Positions 1 through 7,618 of a stretch of 17,541 bases of DNA are shown piece after piece; within the stretch, counting starts at the first letter, position 1, and the number at the start of each line of letters is the position of its first letter. The stretch is from positions 1-17,541 of the forward strand of contig JAUXDG010000031.1 of NCBI GenBank assembly GCA_030618475.1, read 5' to 3'. A model generated the notes under the pieces. That model did not search any database and was not told where the DNA came from. It was given only the letters and a program-made list of their open reading frames with translations. This stretch comes from Gammaproteobacteria bacterium (GTDB taxonomy: Bacteria; Pseudomonadota; Gammaproteobacteria; DSM-19610). The translations under genes were made by a program, and so were the position numbers.

Positions 1-27
1 TTCCTAAGACCGCTTGGCCTCCGACTT

Positions 28-113
28 TTAATTGGGGACAGACCACGATTTTTTAGAAAATGGCAAAACATCTTAAAGTTCGCCGCAAAAAATCGTGGTC
101 TGTCCCCAATTAA
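28..113. repeat. Perfect 27-bp inverted repeat, MITE/REP-like element
   Basis: Arms at 28-54 and 87-113 are exact reverse complements over 27 bp, separated by a 32-bp spacer (55-86) with no obvious coding content. The arm core GGGGACAGACCACG resembles, from memory, palindromes found near REP-associated (IS200-like) tyrosine transposase genes in gammaproteobacteria; no transposase is present here. The outer ends read TTAATTGGGG and CCCCAATTAA. It lies just beyond the ssb terminator, so it interrupts no gene. Read as RNA it could form a long hairpin. That it is a non-autonomous mobile element is inference. Confidence 0.7.
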
Positions 114-114
114 C

Positions 115-140
115 AAAACGCCCGCAAGGGCGGGCGTTTT
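115..140 (-). terminator. Rho-independent terminator of ssb (probably bidirectional)
   Basis: An 11-bp perfect stem (115-125 with 130-140, core ACGCCCGC/GCGGGCGT) closes a 4-nt loop. It is flanked by A4 on one side and T4 on the other, so it can work in both directions. It lies 34 bp past the ssb stop codon and is the natural end of the minus-strand ssb transcript. Confidence 0.85.
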
Positions 141-173
141 CAAACACGGGATATCGCTATACGACGAGGTACA

Positions 174-608
174 CTAAAAAGGGATATCGTCGTCGAATTC
201 ATCCACAACAGCGGCCGGTGCCGGGGCTGCAGCGGAAGAAGATGCGGCGCCGAAATCGGCACTTCCACCACCTCGGCCACCCAGCATCTGCATTTCGTTA
301 GCTATAATTTCAGTGGTATAGCGATCATTACCGTTTTTATCCTGCCACTTGCGGGTCTGCAGCTTACCCTCGATGTAGATCTGGGAACCCTTTTTCAGGT
401 ACTCGCCGGCAATCTCCGCCAGACGCCTGAAAAACACCACTCGATGCCATTCGGTCTTGTCCTTTTGCTCGCCGCTCTGCTTGTCCTTCCAGGATTCGCT
501 GGTAGCGATGGTGACGTTCGCGACCGCGTTGCCATTCGGCATATATTTGACTTCCGGGTCTGCACCCAGGTTGCCGACCAGAATTACCTTGTTGACGCCT
601 CGTGCCAT
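174..608 (-). CDS. ssb: Single-stranded DNA-binding protein SSB
   Basis: This 144-residue protein binds and protects single-stranded DNA in replication, recombination and repair, and recruits partner enzymes through its C-terminal tip. An N-terminal OB fold covers about residues 1-110. The DNA-stacking aromatics Trp40, Trp54 and Phe60 stand at the same positions as in E. coli SSB. A short Gly/Ala/Pro-rich linker follows, shorter than in E. coli (178 residues), then the acidic tip DDDIPF, which is intact. The start is supported by a GGAG-type ribosome site 8-12 nt upstream of ATG 608. It lies downstream of yajR on the same strand after a 130-bp gap that probably holds its own promoter. A hairpin terminator follows. 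Confidence 0.97.
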   Translation of the reverse strand: MARGVNKVILVGNLGADPEVKYMPNGNAVANVTIATSESWKDKQSGEQKDKTEWHRVVFFRRLAEIAGEYLKKGSQIYIEGKLQTRKWQDKNGNDRYTTEIIANEMQMLGGRGGGSADFGAASSSAAAPAPAAVVDEFDDDIPF

Positions 609-692
609 GTTTCACTCCTCTCCTTCGAAATCACGCTCCGTGTGTTTTCGTTGCTACTGGTTGCTTGGCTAAAGCGAGCAATCATAACGGCT

Positions 693-722
693 GTTAGAAC
701 GACTTCCCAGCAGAGATTGCAA
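693..722 (-). promoter_or_regulatory. Possible sigma-70 promoter for ssb
   Basis: On the minus strand TTGCAA (722-717) and TCTAAC (698-693) are separated by 18 bp. Each matches 4 of 6 consensus bases. The position, in the yajR-ssb gap about 85 bp before the ssb start, is sensible, but the match is weak. Confidence 0.25.
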
Positions 723-738
723 GCTCTTGATTCGCGGC

Positions 739-2127
739 TCAGGCCTCCGGCACCGCCAGCGCCATTAACGCCTCTTCGTCCAGCGCATGCTGGTCAATTT
801 TCAGATAAGCGACCTCATCTTCGCCGATCACCACCACTTCAGCCACACCCCGCACGGCGGTAATCTGCTGGGCCAGTTTGCGTGCTGCCAGCGGATCCAG
901 GCTGCCAACTCTGAGCAGGCGGGTGCTCAGGTAGCGGGGATTTTTCATACTCGCGGCGAACACCAGCCACACCAGCGTCACCGCAGCGCAAAACAGGAAT
1001 ACCGCCTCCAGTCCAAAGCGGCCGTGCAACCAGCCCCCCATGGTTCCGCCGACAAAGGCACCAAAAAACTGTGAGCTGGAGTAAAAGCCCATCGCTGTAC
1101 CCTTACTGTCGGGTGGCGCCATCTTGGCAATCAGTGACGGCAATATGGCTTCCAGCAGATTAAATGCCGAATAAAAAACGAACAGCGAAATCGCGATAGT
1201 CAGCACCTCATAATGAAATTCATACAGCGCCAGTTCAGCCAGCAGGATAACCACAATCGCACCCACAAATACCTGCTTCATGCGCCTGTGCTTCTCCGCC
1301 TGCAGAATAAACGGGATGGCCATCGGCAGCGACAGCAGCAGCACTGGCAGATAGACTTCCCAATGCCGACTCGAAGTCAGTCCGGCAATATCGCGCAATG
1401 CCAGCGGCAGTACCACAAAGCTTGCCGTTAGAATCAGGTGCAGAGAGAAAATGCCTATGTCAAGGCGCAACAGCTGCGGATCGCGTAATACAGAAGCAAA
1501 CTGCGCCGGTACCGCTTCGGCGTCACGGCGCACACGCGTCACCACCGGGTTAGGCACCAGCAGGACCACGACGCCAATACCGCCGATTGCCAGCACCGCG
1601 GTCAGCCAGAAAATGCCCGGGACGCCGATCCAGGTGTTCAGTACCGGGCCCAGCACCATCGCCAGTGCAAAGGATGCACCGATACTCATCCCTATCATGG
1701 CCATCGCCTTGACGCGGTGCTCTTCGCGGATCAGATCGGCGGTGAGCGCCATTACCGCCGCGGCAATGGCGCCGGCACCCTGTATCGCACGCCCGGCAAT
1801 CACAAGGTAGATGCTGTCTGCTCTTGCCGCTATCACGCTACCCAGGGCAAACACCAGCAAACCGAAGATAATTACGGGCTTACGACCGATACGGTCCGAC
1901 AACAGGCCATACGGAATCTGCAGCAATGCCTGGGTCATGCCGTAGATACCAATGGCAAAACCCGTCAGCGCAGGCGTTGTGCCTTCGAGCTCGTCGGCAT
2001 ACAGCGCAAATACCGGCAGAATCATGAATAACCCCAGCATGCGAAGGGCATAAATGCCTGCCATGGATGCAGCAGAGCGAGCTTCGGCCCGGCTCATTCC
2101 GGCGGCTGCACCAGGGTTTTTGCTCAC
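739..2127 (-). CDS. yajR: MFS transporter with C-terminal ferredoxin-like domain, YajR family
   Basis: This is a 462-residue inner-membrane major facilitator superfamily protein, presumably a proton-driven exporter; the substrate is not evident. The first helix begins near residue 22. The conserved motif A, GLLSDRIGRK, is at about 74-83, and a conserved AIAAAVMAL segment lies in helix 4. Twelve hydrophobic helices are followed by a soluble tail (about 395-462) with the alternating pattern of a beta-alpha-beta-beta-alpha-beta fold. That extra domain and close similarity throughout identify the YajR family (E. coli YajR, about 454 aa). The start codon is GTG at 2127, supported by AAGGA 9-10 nt upstream; a Met at residue 11 is an alternative. 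It is divergent from uvrA with a 74-bp gap and upstream of ssb. Confidence 0.92.
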   Translation of the reverse strand: MSKNPGAAAGMSRAEARSAASMAGIYALRMLGLFMILPVFALYADELEGTTPALTGFAIGIYGMTQALLQIPYGLLSDRIGRKPVIIFGLLVFALGSVIAARADSIYLVIAGRAIQGAGAIAAAVMALTADLIREEHRVKAMAMIGMSIGASFALAMVLGPVLNTWIGVPGIFWLTAVLAIGGIGVVVLLVPNPVVTRVRRDAEAVPAQFASVLRDPQLLRLDIGIFSLHLILTASFVVLPLALRDIAGLTSSRHWEVYLPVLLLSLPMAIPFILQAEKHRRMKQVFVGAIVVILLAELALYEFHYEVLTIAISLFVFYSAFNLLEAILPSLIAKMAPPDSKGTAMGFYSSSQFFGAFVGGTMGGWLHGRFGLEAVFLFCAAVTLVWLVFAASMKNPRYLSTRLLRVGSLDPLAARKLAQQITAVRGVAEVVVIGEDEVAYLKIDQHALDEEALMALAVPEA

Positions 2128-2142
2128 GAGACTGTTTCCTTT

Positions 2143-2172
2143 TTGGCCTGAGTTTGAGAAACGCAGTATAGT
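2143..2172 (+). promoter_or_regulatory. Possible sigma-70 promoter for uvrA
   Basis: TTGGCC (2143-2148) and TATAGT (2167-2172) are spaced by 18 bp and end 29 bp before the uvrA start. The -10 element is good and the -35 mediocre. I see no LexA box (CTG-N10-CAG) overlapping it. Confidence 0.35.
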
Positions 2173-2201
2173 AACAGGTTAGCCAAATCGCAGGAATCAA
2201 G

Positions 2202-5081
2202 ATGGACAGCATACGCTTACGCGGAGCACGAACGCATAACCTGCAGAATATCGATCTGGACCTGCCCAGAGACCGGCTCATTGTGATCACCGGCCTGTCA
2301 GGCTCGGGTAAATCTTCGCTGGCATTTGACACCATTTATGCCGAAGGACAGCGTCGCTACGTGGAATCCCTGTCGGCCTACGCCCGCCAGTTTCTGTCGA
2401 TAATGGAAAAACCCGACATTGACCATATAGAAGGTCTGTCACCCGCCATTGCCATTGAGCAAAAATCCACGTCTCACAACCCGCGCTCTACCGTTGGCAC
2501 CATTACTGAAATCTACGACTACCTGCGCCTGCTGTTTGCGCGGGTGGGTACGCCACGCTGCCCGGACCACGGCATTGAACTTGAGGCGCAAACCATCAGC
2601 CAGATGGTCGACCATGTACTGGAAAAACAACAAGACTCACGCTGGATGCTGCTGGCACCCGTGGTACAGGAGCGTAAAGGTGAACACACCGCCATTCTCG
2701 ATGAACTACGCGCACATGGGTTTATCCGCGCACGTATCGATGGTGAAATCACTGAACTGGACCAGCCGCCGACACTGGACCTGCGCCGCAAACACAGTAT
2801 CGAAGTGGTTGTGGATCGATTCAGGATTCGCGACGATCTTAAATTACGCTTGGCGGAATCATTTGAAACCGCACTTCGGCTCGCCGATGGCCTGGCACGC
2901 GTCGTCAGCATGGACGATGCGACTGAGACCACCTTCTCCGCCAAGTTCGCCTGCCCGCAATGCGGCTATTCCCTGAGCGAGCTGGAACCGCGCCTGTTTT
3001 CCTTTAATAACCCGGTGGGCGCCTGCCCGAGCTGTGACGGCCTGGGTGTGCAACAGACCTTTGACCCCAAGCGCGTGGTTGCACACCCGCACCTGAGCCT
3101 GGCCGGTGGCGCAGTGCGTGGCTGGGACCGGCGTAACGCCTATTATTTCCAACTCATCAGCTCTCTGGCCGATCATTATAGTTTTGATATTGAAACACCC
3201 TTTGAAGAGCTGCCGGAAAAATTACAACAGTCGATTCTGTATGGCAGCGGCGAGCAGATCATTGAGTTCCGCTACCTCACCGAACGCAACGGAATCAAAG
3301 TCAAACACCACCCCTTTGAAGGCATTTTGCGCAACATGGAACGCCGTTATCGTGAAACCGAGTCCAATGTCGTGCGCGAAGAACTGGCGCGTTATCTCAG
3401 CACCCACGCGTGTCCCGACTGCGAAGGCACGCGACTCAACCGTTCCGCCAGACACGTATTTATCGGAGACTGCACGCTGCCGGCAATTGCCGCACTGCCG
3501 GTGGGTGAAGCCAGCAATTTTTTTTCCACGCTACAGCTACCCGGCCGCCGTGGCGCCATAGCTGAGAAAATCGTCAAGGAAATCCGCGAACGTCTGGATT
3601 TTTTGGTCAACGTCGGACTGAACTATCTGTCACTGGAACGCAGTGCAGACACACTGTCCGGTGGTGAAGCGCAACGCATTCGCCTGGCCAGCCAGATCGG
3701 TGCCGGACTGGTTGGTGTTATGTATGTTCTCGATGAGCCTTCCATCGGCTTGCACCAACGCGATAACCAGCGCCTGTTAAACACCCTGACCTATCTGCGT
3801 GATCTCGGCAACACCGTCATCGTTGTGGAACACGATGAAGAGGCCATCCGCACGGCTGATCACGTTGTCGACATGGGCCCTGGCGCCGGATCACACGGTG
3901 GAAAAATTGTCTCACAGGGGACGCCGCAAGACATTATCAACGATCCCGCATCGTTGACCGGACAATACCTGAGCGGCACACGACGTATTGCCGGTTCGCT
4001 GAAGCGCACCCCAAATGATCCTGAACGCCAGCTAAGCATCAAAGGCGCCAGCGGCAATAACCTGAAGTCGGTCAATCTGGATATTCCGGTGGGGCTGTTA
4101 ACCTGTATTACCGGCGTCTCCGGCTCCGGCAAGTCCACCCTGATTAACGACACGCTTTACCTGACCGCCGCCGCTGAACTGAACGGTGCGGCAACAGAAC
4201 CGGCACCCTGTCGATCCATCGAAGGTCTGGAGTACTTCGACAAGGTTGTGGACATCGACCAAAGCCCCATCGGCCGCACACCACGTTCCAACCCGGCGAC
4301 CTATACCGGCCTGTTCACCCCCATCCGTGAACTGTTTGCGGGCACCCAGGAATCACGCTCGCGCGGTTATAAACCGGGACGTTTCAGCTTTAACGTCAAG
4401 GGTGGCCGTTGCGAAGCCTGTCAGGGCGACGGTGTTATCAAAGTCGAAATGCATTTTCTGCCTGACATCTACGTACCCTGTGATATCTGCAAGGGAAAAC
4501 GTTACAACCGTGAAACCCTCGACATTCGCTACAAAGGCAAAAACATTAACGAAGTACTGGAGCTGACCGTCGAGGAAGCCGCCGATTTCTTCAGTGCCGT
4601 ACCTGTCCTTTCACGCAAACTTCGAACCTTGCTGGATGTCGGACTCTCCTACATCCACCTTGGCCAGAACGCCACCACGCTCTCGGGTGGTGAAGCACAG
4701 CGCGTCAAACTGTCCAGGGAACTCTCCAAACGCGACACCGGCAACACCCTGTACATTCTCGATGAACCCACGACCGGCCTGCACTTCCACGATATCGAAC
4801 AACTGCTGCGGGTGCTGCACCGTCTGCGCGATCATGGCAATACCGTCGTCATCATCGAACACAATCTGGAGGTCATAAAGACGGCTGACTGGAGCATTGA
4901 TCTTGGACCTGAAGGCGGCAACGGCGGAGGTGAAATCATCGCCGCGGGAACGCCAGAGACTATCTGCCAGAACAGCCGCTCGCACACCGGACATTTCCTC
5001 AAGCCGGTGCTGGAAAGAGACCGCGATGATTCTCAGCCCGATACAGAAAAGATGGCAAGCCAAAACCTGCAGCATTCCTGA
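2202..5081 (+). CDS. uvrA: Excinuclease ABC subunit A
   Basis: This is the damage-recognition ATPase of nucleotide excision repair; a UvrA dimer scans DNA and loads UvrB. It has 959 residues, slightly longer than E. coli UvrA (940) because of a polar C-terminal tail. Two ABC ATPase modules are intact. Walker A sequences are GLSGSGKSS (about 31-39) and GVSGSGKST (about 638-646). Signature LSGGEAQR occurs at about 485 and 827. Walker B segments are VLDEPSIGLH and ILDEPTTGLH. Zinc-module cysteines are CPQC/CPSC (from about 250) and CEAC/CDIC (from about 736). The start ATG has AGGA 6 nt upstream. It is divergent from yajR-ssb; ssb and uvrA are also neighbours in E. coli. No terminator is evident after the stop. 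Confidence 0.98.
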   Translation: MDSIRLRGARTHNLQNIDLDLPRDRLIVITGLSGSGKSSLAFDTIYAEGQRRYVESLSAYARQFLSIMEKPDIDHIEGLSPAIAIEQKSTSHNPRSTVGTITEIYDYLRLLFARVGTPRCPDHGIELEAQTISQMVDHVLEKQQDSRWMLLAPVVQERKGEHTAILDELRAHGFIRARIDGEITELDQPPTLDLRRKHSIEVVVDRFRIRDDLKLRLAESFETALRLADGLARVVSMDDATETTFSAKFACPQCGYSLSELEPRLFSFNNPVGACPSCDGLGVQQTFDPKRVVAHPHLSLAGGAVRGWDRRNAYYFQLISSLADHYSFDIETPFEELPEKLQQSILYGSGEQIIEFRYLTERNGIKVKHHPFEGILRNMERRYRETESNVVREELARYLSTHACPDCEGTRLNRSARHVFIGDCTLPAIAALPVGEASNFFSTLQLPGRRGAIAEKIVKEIRERLDFLVNVGLNYLSLERSADTLSGGEAQRIRLASQIGAGLVGVMYVLDEPSIGLHQRDNQRLLNTLTYLRDLGNTVIVVEHDEEAIRTADHVVDMGPGAGSHGGKIVSQGTPQDIINDPASLTGQYLSGTRRIAGSLKRTPNDPERQLSIKGASGNNLKSVNLDIPVGLLTCITGVSGSGKSTLINDTLYLTAAAELNGAATEPAPCRSIEGLEYFDKVVDIDQSPIGRTPRSNPATYTGLFTPIRELFAGTQESRSRGYKPGRFSFNVKGGRCEACQGDGVIKVEMHFLPDIYVPCDICKGKRYNRETLDIRYKGKNINEVLELTVEEAADFFSAVPVLSRKLRTLLDVGLSYIHLGQNATTLSGGEAQRVKLSRELSKRDTGNTLYILDEPTTGLHFHDIEQLLRVLHRLRDHGNTVVIIEHNLEVIKTADWSIDLGPEGGNGGGEIIAAGTPETICQNSRSHTGHFLKPVLERDRDDSQPDTEKMASQNLQHS

Positions 5082-5133
5082 TCTTGTCGCCTTCAGATAC
5101 TATAGTTCCACGGGAATTACACAGGGGAAGTCA

Positions 5134-5691
5134 TTGAAAAACGCATGCTTAAGTCTCTTTCTGTGCGCCTGCTCCATGGCGTTCGCCGGCGACGTACAGC
5201 AATACCAGGACCCGACGACAGGACTGTTTACCTGGAAAACCCGCCAACCCGGCTTAAGCCTTCAATTAATACAGCTTATGCCGGACTATATTACTGCCAT
5301 CTATAGCGCACGCGGTCTTCCTCCCTCACTGGTAAAGACGATGGCAAGCCATTGTGTGTTCGGGACCATTATCAGGAATGAGTCGGGCGAACAGCTGTCC
5401 TACCGGGTTGCCGACTGGCGCTATGTCACAGATGACGGCAAGACCCACCCGATAAAAACCAAAACCGAATGGGTCAAGGAATGGAAGGACCAGGGTGTCA
5501 GCTTCCGCTGGTCGATACTGCCGGATGATCAGACTTTTGAAGCCGGGGACTGGAGCCAGGGTTTCACCACCATCCCGCTGCCGCCCGATAGTTCACTTAA
5601 GCTTATTTACACTTGGAGGTACCAGGGTGAAAACCATAAAGGCACATTGGAAGGGCTTCGTTGCGCACCTGCGCAGGCGCCGCAACGCTAG
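5134..5691 (+). CDS. Secreted protein of unknown function, next to a TlpA-like thioredoxin
   Basis: I do not recognise this family. The reading frame is open further upstream into uvrA, but the best start is TTG 5134: AGGGG lies 6 nt before it and the first residues form a short signal peptide (KNACLSLFLCACSMAFAG) with a likely signal peptidase I site after AFA. This gives 185 residues. The mature part is rich in Trp, Tyr and beta-type alternation (for example SFRWSILP and LIYTWRYQG), suggesting a small beta-rich periplasmic domain. It has only two cysteines, Cys74 and Cys177, which could form a disulfide. A lipobox reading of LCAC is unlikely. The next gene, a thioredoxin, starts inside this gene's last 65 nt, so the two are probably co-translated. 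A redox partnership is inference. Confidence 0.75.
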   Translation: MKNACLSLFLCACSMAFAGDVQQYQDPTTGLFTWKTRQPGLSLQLIQLMPDYITAIYSARGLPPSLVKTMASHCVFGTIIRNESGEQLSYRVADWRYVTDDGKTHPIKTKTEWVKEWKDQGVSFRWSILPDDQTFEAGDWSQGFTTIPLPPDSSLKLIYTWRYQGENHKGTLEGLRCAPAQAPQR

Positions 5692-6247
5692 CGGGCGCTA
5701 TTTCAGCGCATTGTCGGTAATCTCCCTGCTGTCCGTAACCCCGGCGGCAGCCGAACTGCCATTGCCGGAACTGAGCCACGAGCTGACGCGGCTCTCCCCA
5801 CCGATTGAAGCACCCGCCTTTCAGCTTGAAGACATGGATGGCGAAAAGTATTCACTTGAAAGCTACAGGGGCAAGGTTGTACTACTGAATTTCTGGGCAA
5901 CCTGGTGCCCTCCCTGCCGTCGCGAAATTCCCTCCATGGAAGCCTTGCATCAGGCCTTCAAGGACGAAGCGTTCGCCATTCTTGCCATTAACGAATGGGA
6001 GACTGAAGATCACGTGTTTGCCTTTATGGGACAACTGCCGGTTGAACCCGGCTTTCCCATTCTGTTTGACCTGGACAGTGAGGTTGCACAAAGCTTCGGC
6101 GTCATGGGCCTTCCGACAACGCTGCTGCTGGATACACAGGGAAAGATTGTCTACCGGGCCGTCGGCGGCAGGGATTTCGATCACCCCGAAGTTAAAAAAA
6201 TCATCCGTGAATTGCTGCCGGATGCCGGGCGCCCACAGAAGAAATAG
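5627..6247 (+). CDS. TlpA/ResA-like periplasmic thioredoxin
   Basis: This is a thiol-disulfide oxidoreductase of the TlpA/ResA type, acting in the periplasm on protein disulfides or in cytochrome c maturation. Start GTG 5627 is chosen because GGAGG lies 7 nt upstream and it yields a signal or anchor sequence: a basic N-region with four consecutive Arg (16-19), a hydrophobic core at about 26-38 and an AAA site at 40-42. The product has 206 residues. The active site WCPPC is at Cys94/Cys97, with NFWATW before it, and the cis-proline is Pro163 in GLPTT. The QLEDMDGEKYSLESYRGK stretch is the usual TlpA N-terminal beta hairpin. The 65-nt overlap with the upstream secreted-protein gene, in another frame, implies translational coupling. 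The specific substrate is unknown. Confidence 0.85.
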   Translation: MKTIKAHWKGFVAHLRRRRNASGRYFSALSVISLLSVTPAAAELPLPELSHELTRLSPPIEAPAFQLEDMDGEKYSLESYRGKVVLLNFWATWCPPCRREIPSMEALHQAFKDEAFAILAINEWETEDHVFAFMGQLPVEPGFPILFDLDSEVAQSFGVMGLPTTLLLDTQGKIVYRAVGGRDFDHPEVKKIIRELLPDAGRPQKK

Positions 6248-6249
6248 TC

Positions 6250-6618
6250 ATGCTCAACGATAAAGACAAAAAATACCTTTCTGGTATACCCAGGCATTTA
6301 TATCTTCTGTCGATCACCACGCTGATAACCGTAAAGCTCATATTTGCGGCTGCGTGCGTTCATAATATTTATTTAACAAAGATAACAGGTTCCATTGAGG
6401 GGTATGGTATCGCGGATATTGCCCGCCTGTGGGCGAGTGGGGTAGATCTCGAGGAAACTTATTCCGGCGTTTATGTCGCGGCGATTAATAGATTAGAGTT
6501 GGCATTTATCGACCTGGGATTAGTTGCTATTCTTGCTATCAGCGCATGGACGATTCACGCCTTACGTCAAAGAAATATGCGGATTGTTCAGACGTTAAAA
6601 GATTGTGGTGACTGGTAG
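6250..6618 (+). CDS. Small membrane protein with two predicted helices, unknown function
   Basis: This is a hypothetical 122-residue protein that I do not recognise. Two hydrophobic helices are visible, about 17-39 and 82-105. They are joined by a roughly 40-residue polar loop containing GYGIADIARLWASG, and a basic tail (RQRNMR) follows. By the positive-inside tendency (KDKK at the N terminus, RQR after helix 2) both ends are probably cytoplasmic and the loop periplasmic. The start lies 2 nt after the thioredoxin stop codon with only a weak ribosome site, so translation is probably coupled. Codon and base usage is more A+T rich than uvrA or the ribosomal genes, suggesting later acquisition. 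It could be a small transmembrane partner of the thioredoxin, but nothing shows this directly. Confidence 0.65.
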   Translation: MLNDKDKKYLSGIPRHLYLLSITTLITVKLIFAAACVHNIYLTKITGSIEGYGIADIARLWASGVDLEETYSGVYVAAINRLELAFIDLGLVAILAISAWTIHALRQRNMRIVQTLKDCGDW

Positions 6619-6709
6619 GCTGGCAACCCTGGCGCAACAATGCACCCCATTCAGACGCTTCGTGCCGCTGAGTTTAATCGGCATCCAGATCAAACAAAGA
6701 GGAATGGTT

Positions 6710-7078
6710 ATGACTGAAAAAACGCTTTACGCGCGCCTTGGTGGCTATGATGCAATATCTGCTGTTGCGAATGATCTTCTGCCGCGCCTTATGTCAGATT
6801 CCCAAATTGGACGCTTTTGGAAGAATAGAGGCGAAGATGGAATTAATCGGGAAAAGCAGCTATTGATCGATTATCTCTGCTCAAGTGCTGGCGGCCCGTT
6901 ACTATATACAGGTCGCGATAACAAAACATCTCACAAGGGAATGGGTATTAGTGAAAGCGATTGGGAGCAATTTATCGTTCACTTAAATGCAACGCTGGAT
7001 AATTTCCAGCTTCCACAGCAAGAGCGAAGCGATGTTATAGCATTCATTGAAAGCACCAAGGCAGACATAGTGGAATAA
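6710..7078 (+). CDS. Truncated haemoglobin, group I
   Basis: This is a 122-residue haem protein of the 2-over-2 globin fold, which binds O2 or NO in the cytoplasm; such proteins often serve in NO or oxygen detoxification. It begins with the typical LYARLGGYDAI and contains the family's SAGGPLLYTGRD and HKGMGISESDW segments. His75 in SHKGMGI is the proximal haem ligand (F8). The B10 position, Tyr in many group I members, aligns with Leu24 (NDLLPRL), so ligand stabilisation may differ. ATG 6710 is preferred because GAGGA lies 6 nt upstream; ATG 6704 and an open frame back to 6605 have no such support. The gene stands alone, 91 bp after the membrane-protein gene, with no clear promoter visible. 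A hairpin begins directly after the stop codon. Confidence 0.93.
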   Translation: MTEKTLYARLGGYDAISAVANDLLPRLMSDSQIGRFWKNRGEDGINREKQLLIDYLCSSAGGPLLYTGRDNKTSHKGMGISESDWEQFIVHLNATLDNFQLPQQERSDVIAFIESTKADIVE

Positions 7079-7106
7079 TGCCTGTGTACTAAGAAGTACA
7101 CAGGCA
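7079..7106 (+). other. 12-bp hairpin directly after the truncated haemoglobin stop codon
   Basis: TGCCTGTGTACT (7079-7090) and its exact reverse complement (7095-7106) enclose the loop AAGA. The stem starts on the base after the TAA stop. No T-tract follows, so it is not a classic intrinsic terminator. It may be a 3'-end stabiliser or a weak terminator. It is followed by a further 70 bp without a gene before DUF1304. Confidence 0.5.
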
Positions 7107-7176
7107 GGACCAGAACGACGCGTTAACGAGCGCGCCTGGCCTTGGAAGCTAGTGGTCAGCCATAGGCGGACGTAGA

Positions 7177-7542
7177 ATGATAATCATCAGCGCAAACATA
7201 CTGGTCGGGCTTGTCGCCTTTCTTCACCTCTACTTCCTTATCCTCGAGATGTTTCTCTGGGATAAGCCTTATGGTCTGCGGACTTTTGGCCATACCCAGG
7301 CATCTGCCAGTGCTTCAAAGATCCTTGCGATGAATCAGGGGCTGTATAACGGGTTCCTGGCGGCCGGACTCGCATGGGGCCTGAGCCTCGGTGCGGCCGG
7401 CCACTCAATCAAGATCTTTTTTCTGGCTTGCGTAGTAATCGCAGGCATCTTCGGGGGATTGACGGCAAGTCGAAAGATACTGTTGGTTCAGGCGTCACCT
7501 GCAGTCGCAGCGCTCGCTTTGGTATTTCTTTCCAAGGGTTAG
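7177..7542 (+). CDS. DUF1304 family membrane protein
   Basis: This is a 121-residue integral membrane protein of the DUF1304 family; no biochemical function is established that I know of. Four hydrophobic helices are visible, at about 4-27, 56-75, 79-97 and 101-118. Family hallmarks include HLYFLILEMFLW near the N terminus, MNQGLYNGFLAAGL in the middle, and the later GGLTASRKILLVQ followed by a helix-like C terminus. The length is normal for the family. ATG 7177 has only a weak ribosome site (AGGCGG 7 nt before). The gene is on the plus strand between the truncated haemoglobin and the gene with the IscR-like operator, and is not tightly coupled to either. Confidence 0.88.
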   Translation: MIIISANILVGLVAFLHLYFLILEMFLWDKPYGLRTFGHTQASASASKILAMNQGLYNGFLAAGLAWGLSLGAAGHSIKIFFLACVVIAGIFGGLTASRKILLVQASPAVAALALVFLSKG

Positions 7543-7593
7543 CAGCCGGTCGACTGGTATTTATGGAATTACCTTGTCAGTTGCTGTTCATTA

Positions 7594-7618
7594 ATACTTG
7601 ACTATTTCAGTCAAGTAT
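7594..7618. promoter_or_regulatory. IscR type 1-like operator
   Basis: A perfect 10-bp inverted repeat, ATACTTGACT and AGTCAAGTAT, is separated by ATTTC. As I recall it, the E. coli IscR type 1 half-site is ATASYYGACT and the centre is RWWWY; every position here fits. The site overlaps a TTGACT -35 element and lies 46 bp before the start codon of the gene at 7665, as expected for repression by an Rrf2-family [2Fe-2S] regulator. Another Rrf2 protein with a similar motif could use it. No iscR gene is in this window. Confidence 0.75.

Noticed and set aside
457..863. Plus-strand open frames opposite ssb and the yajR end
   Set aside because: They are frame shadows of the minus-strand genes; translations show no domain-like pattern.
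4897..5133. Upstream extension of the secreted-protein frame into uvrA
   Set aside because: It overlaps the end of uvrA, has no ribosome site, and would bury the signal peptide that begins at TTG 5134.
5134..5190. Lipoprotein signal (LCAC) in the secreted protein
   Set aside because: Cys at -2 of a lipobox is unusual, and AFA-GD just after is a standard signal peptidase I site.
5495..5626. Earlier ATG for the thioredoxin
   Set aside because: It would place about 44 basic residues before the signal sequence and has no ribosome site; GTG 5627 has GGAGG.
6605..6709. Earlier ATG for the truncated haemoglobin
   Set aside because: The extra 35 residues have no counterpart in the family, and ATG 6710 has a good ribosome site.
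7107..7176. Possible integron attC site around GCGTTAACGAGC
   Set aside because: No GTTRRRY/RYYYAAC pair with the required inverted arrangement could be found.
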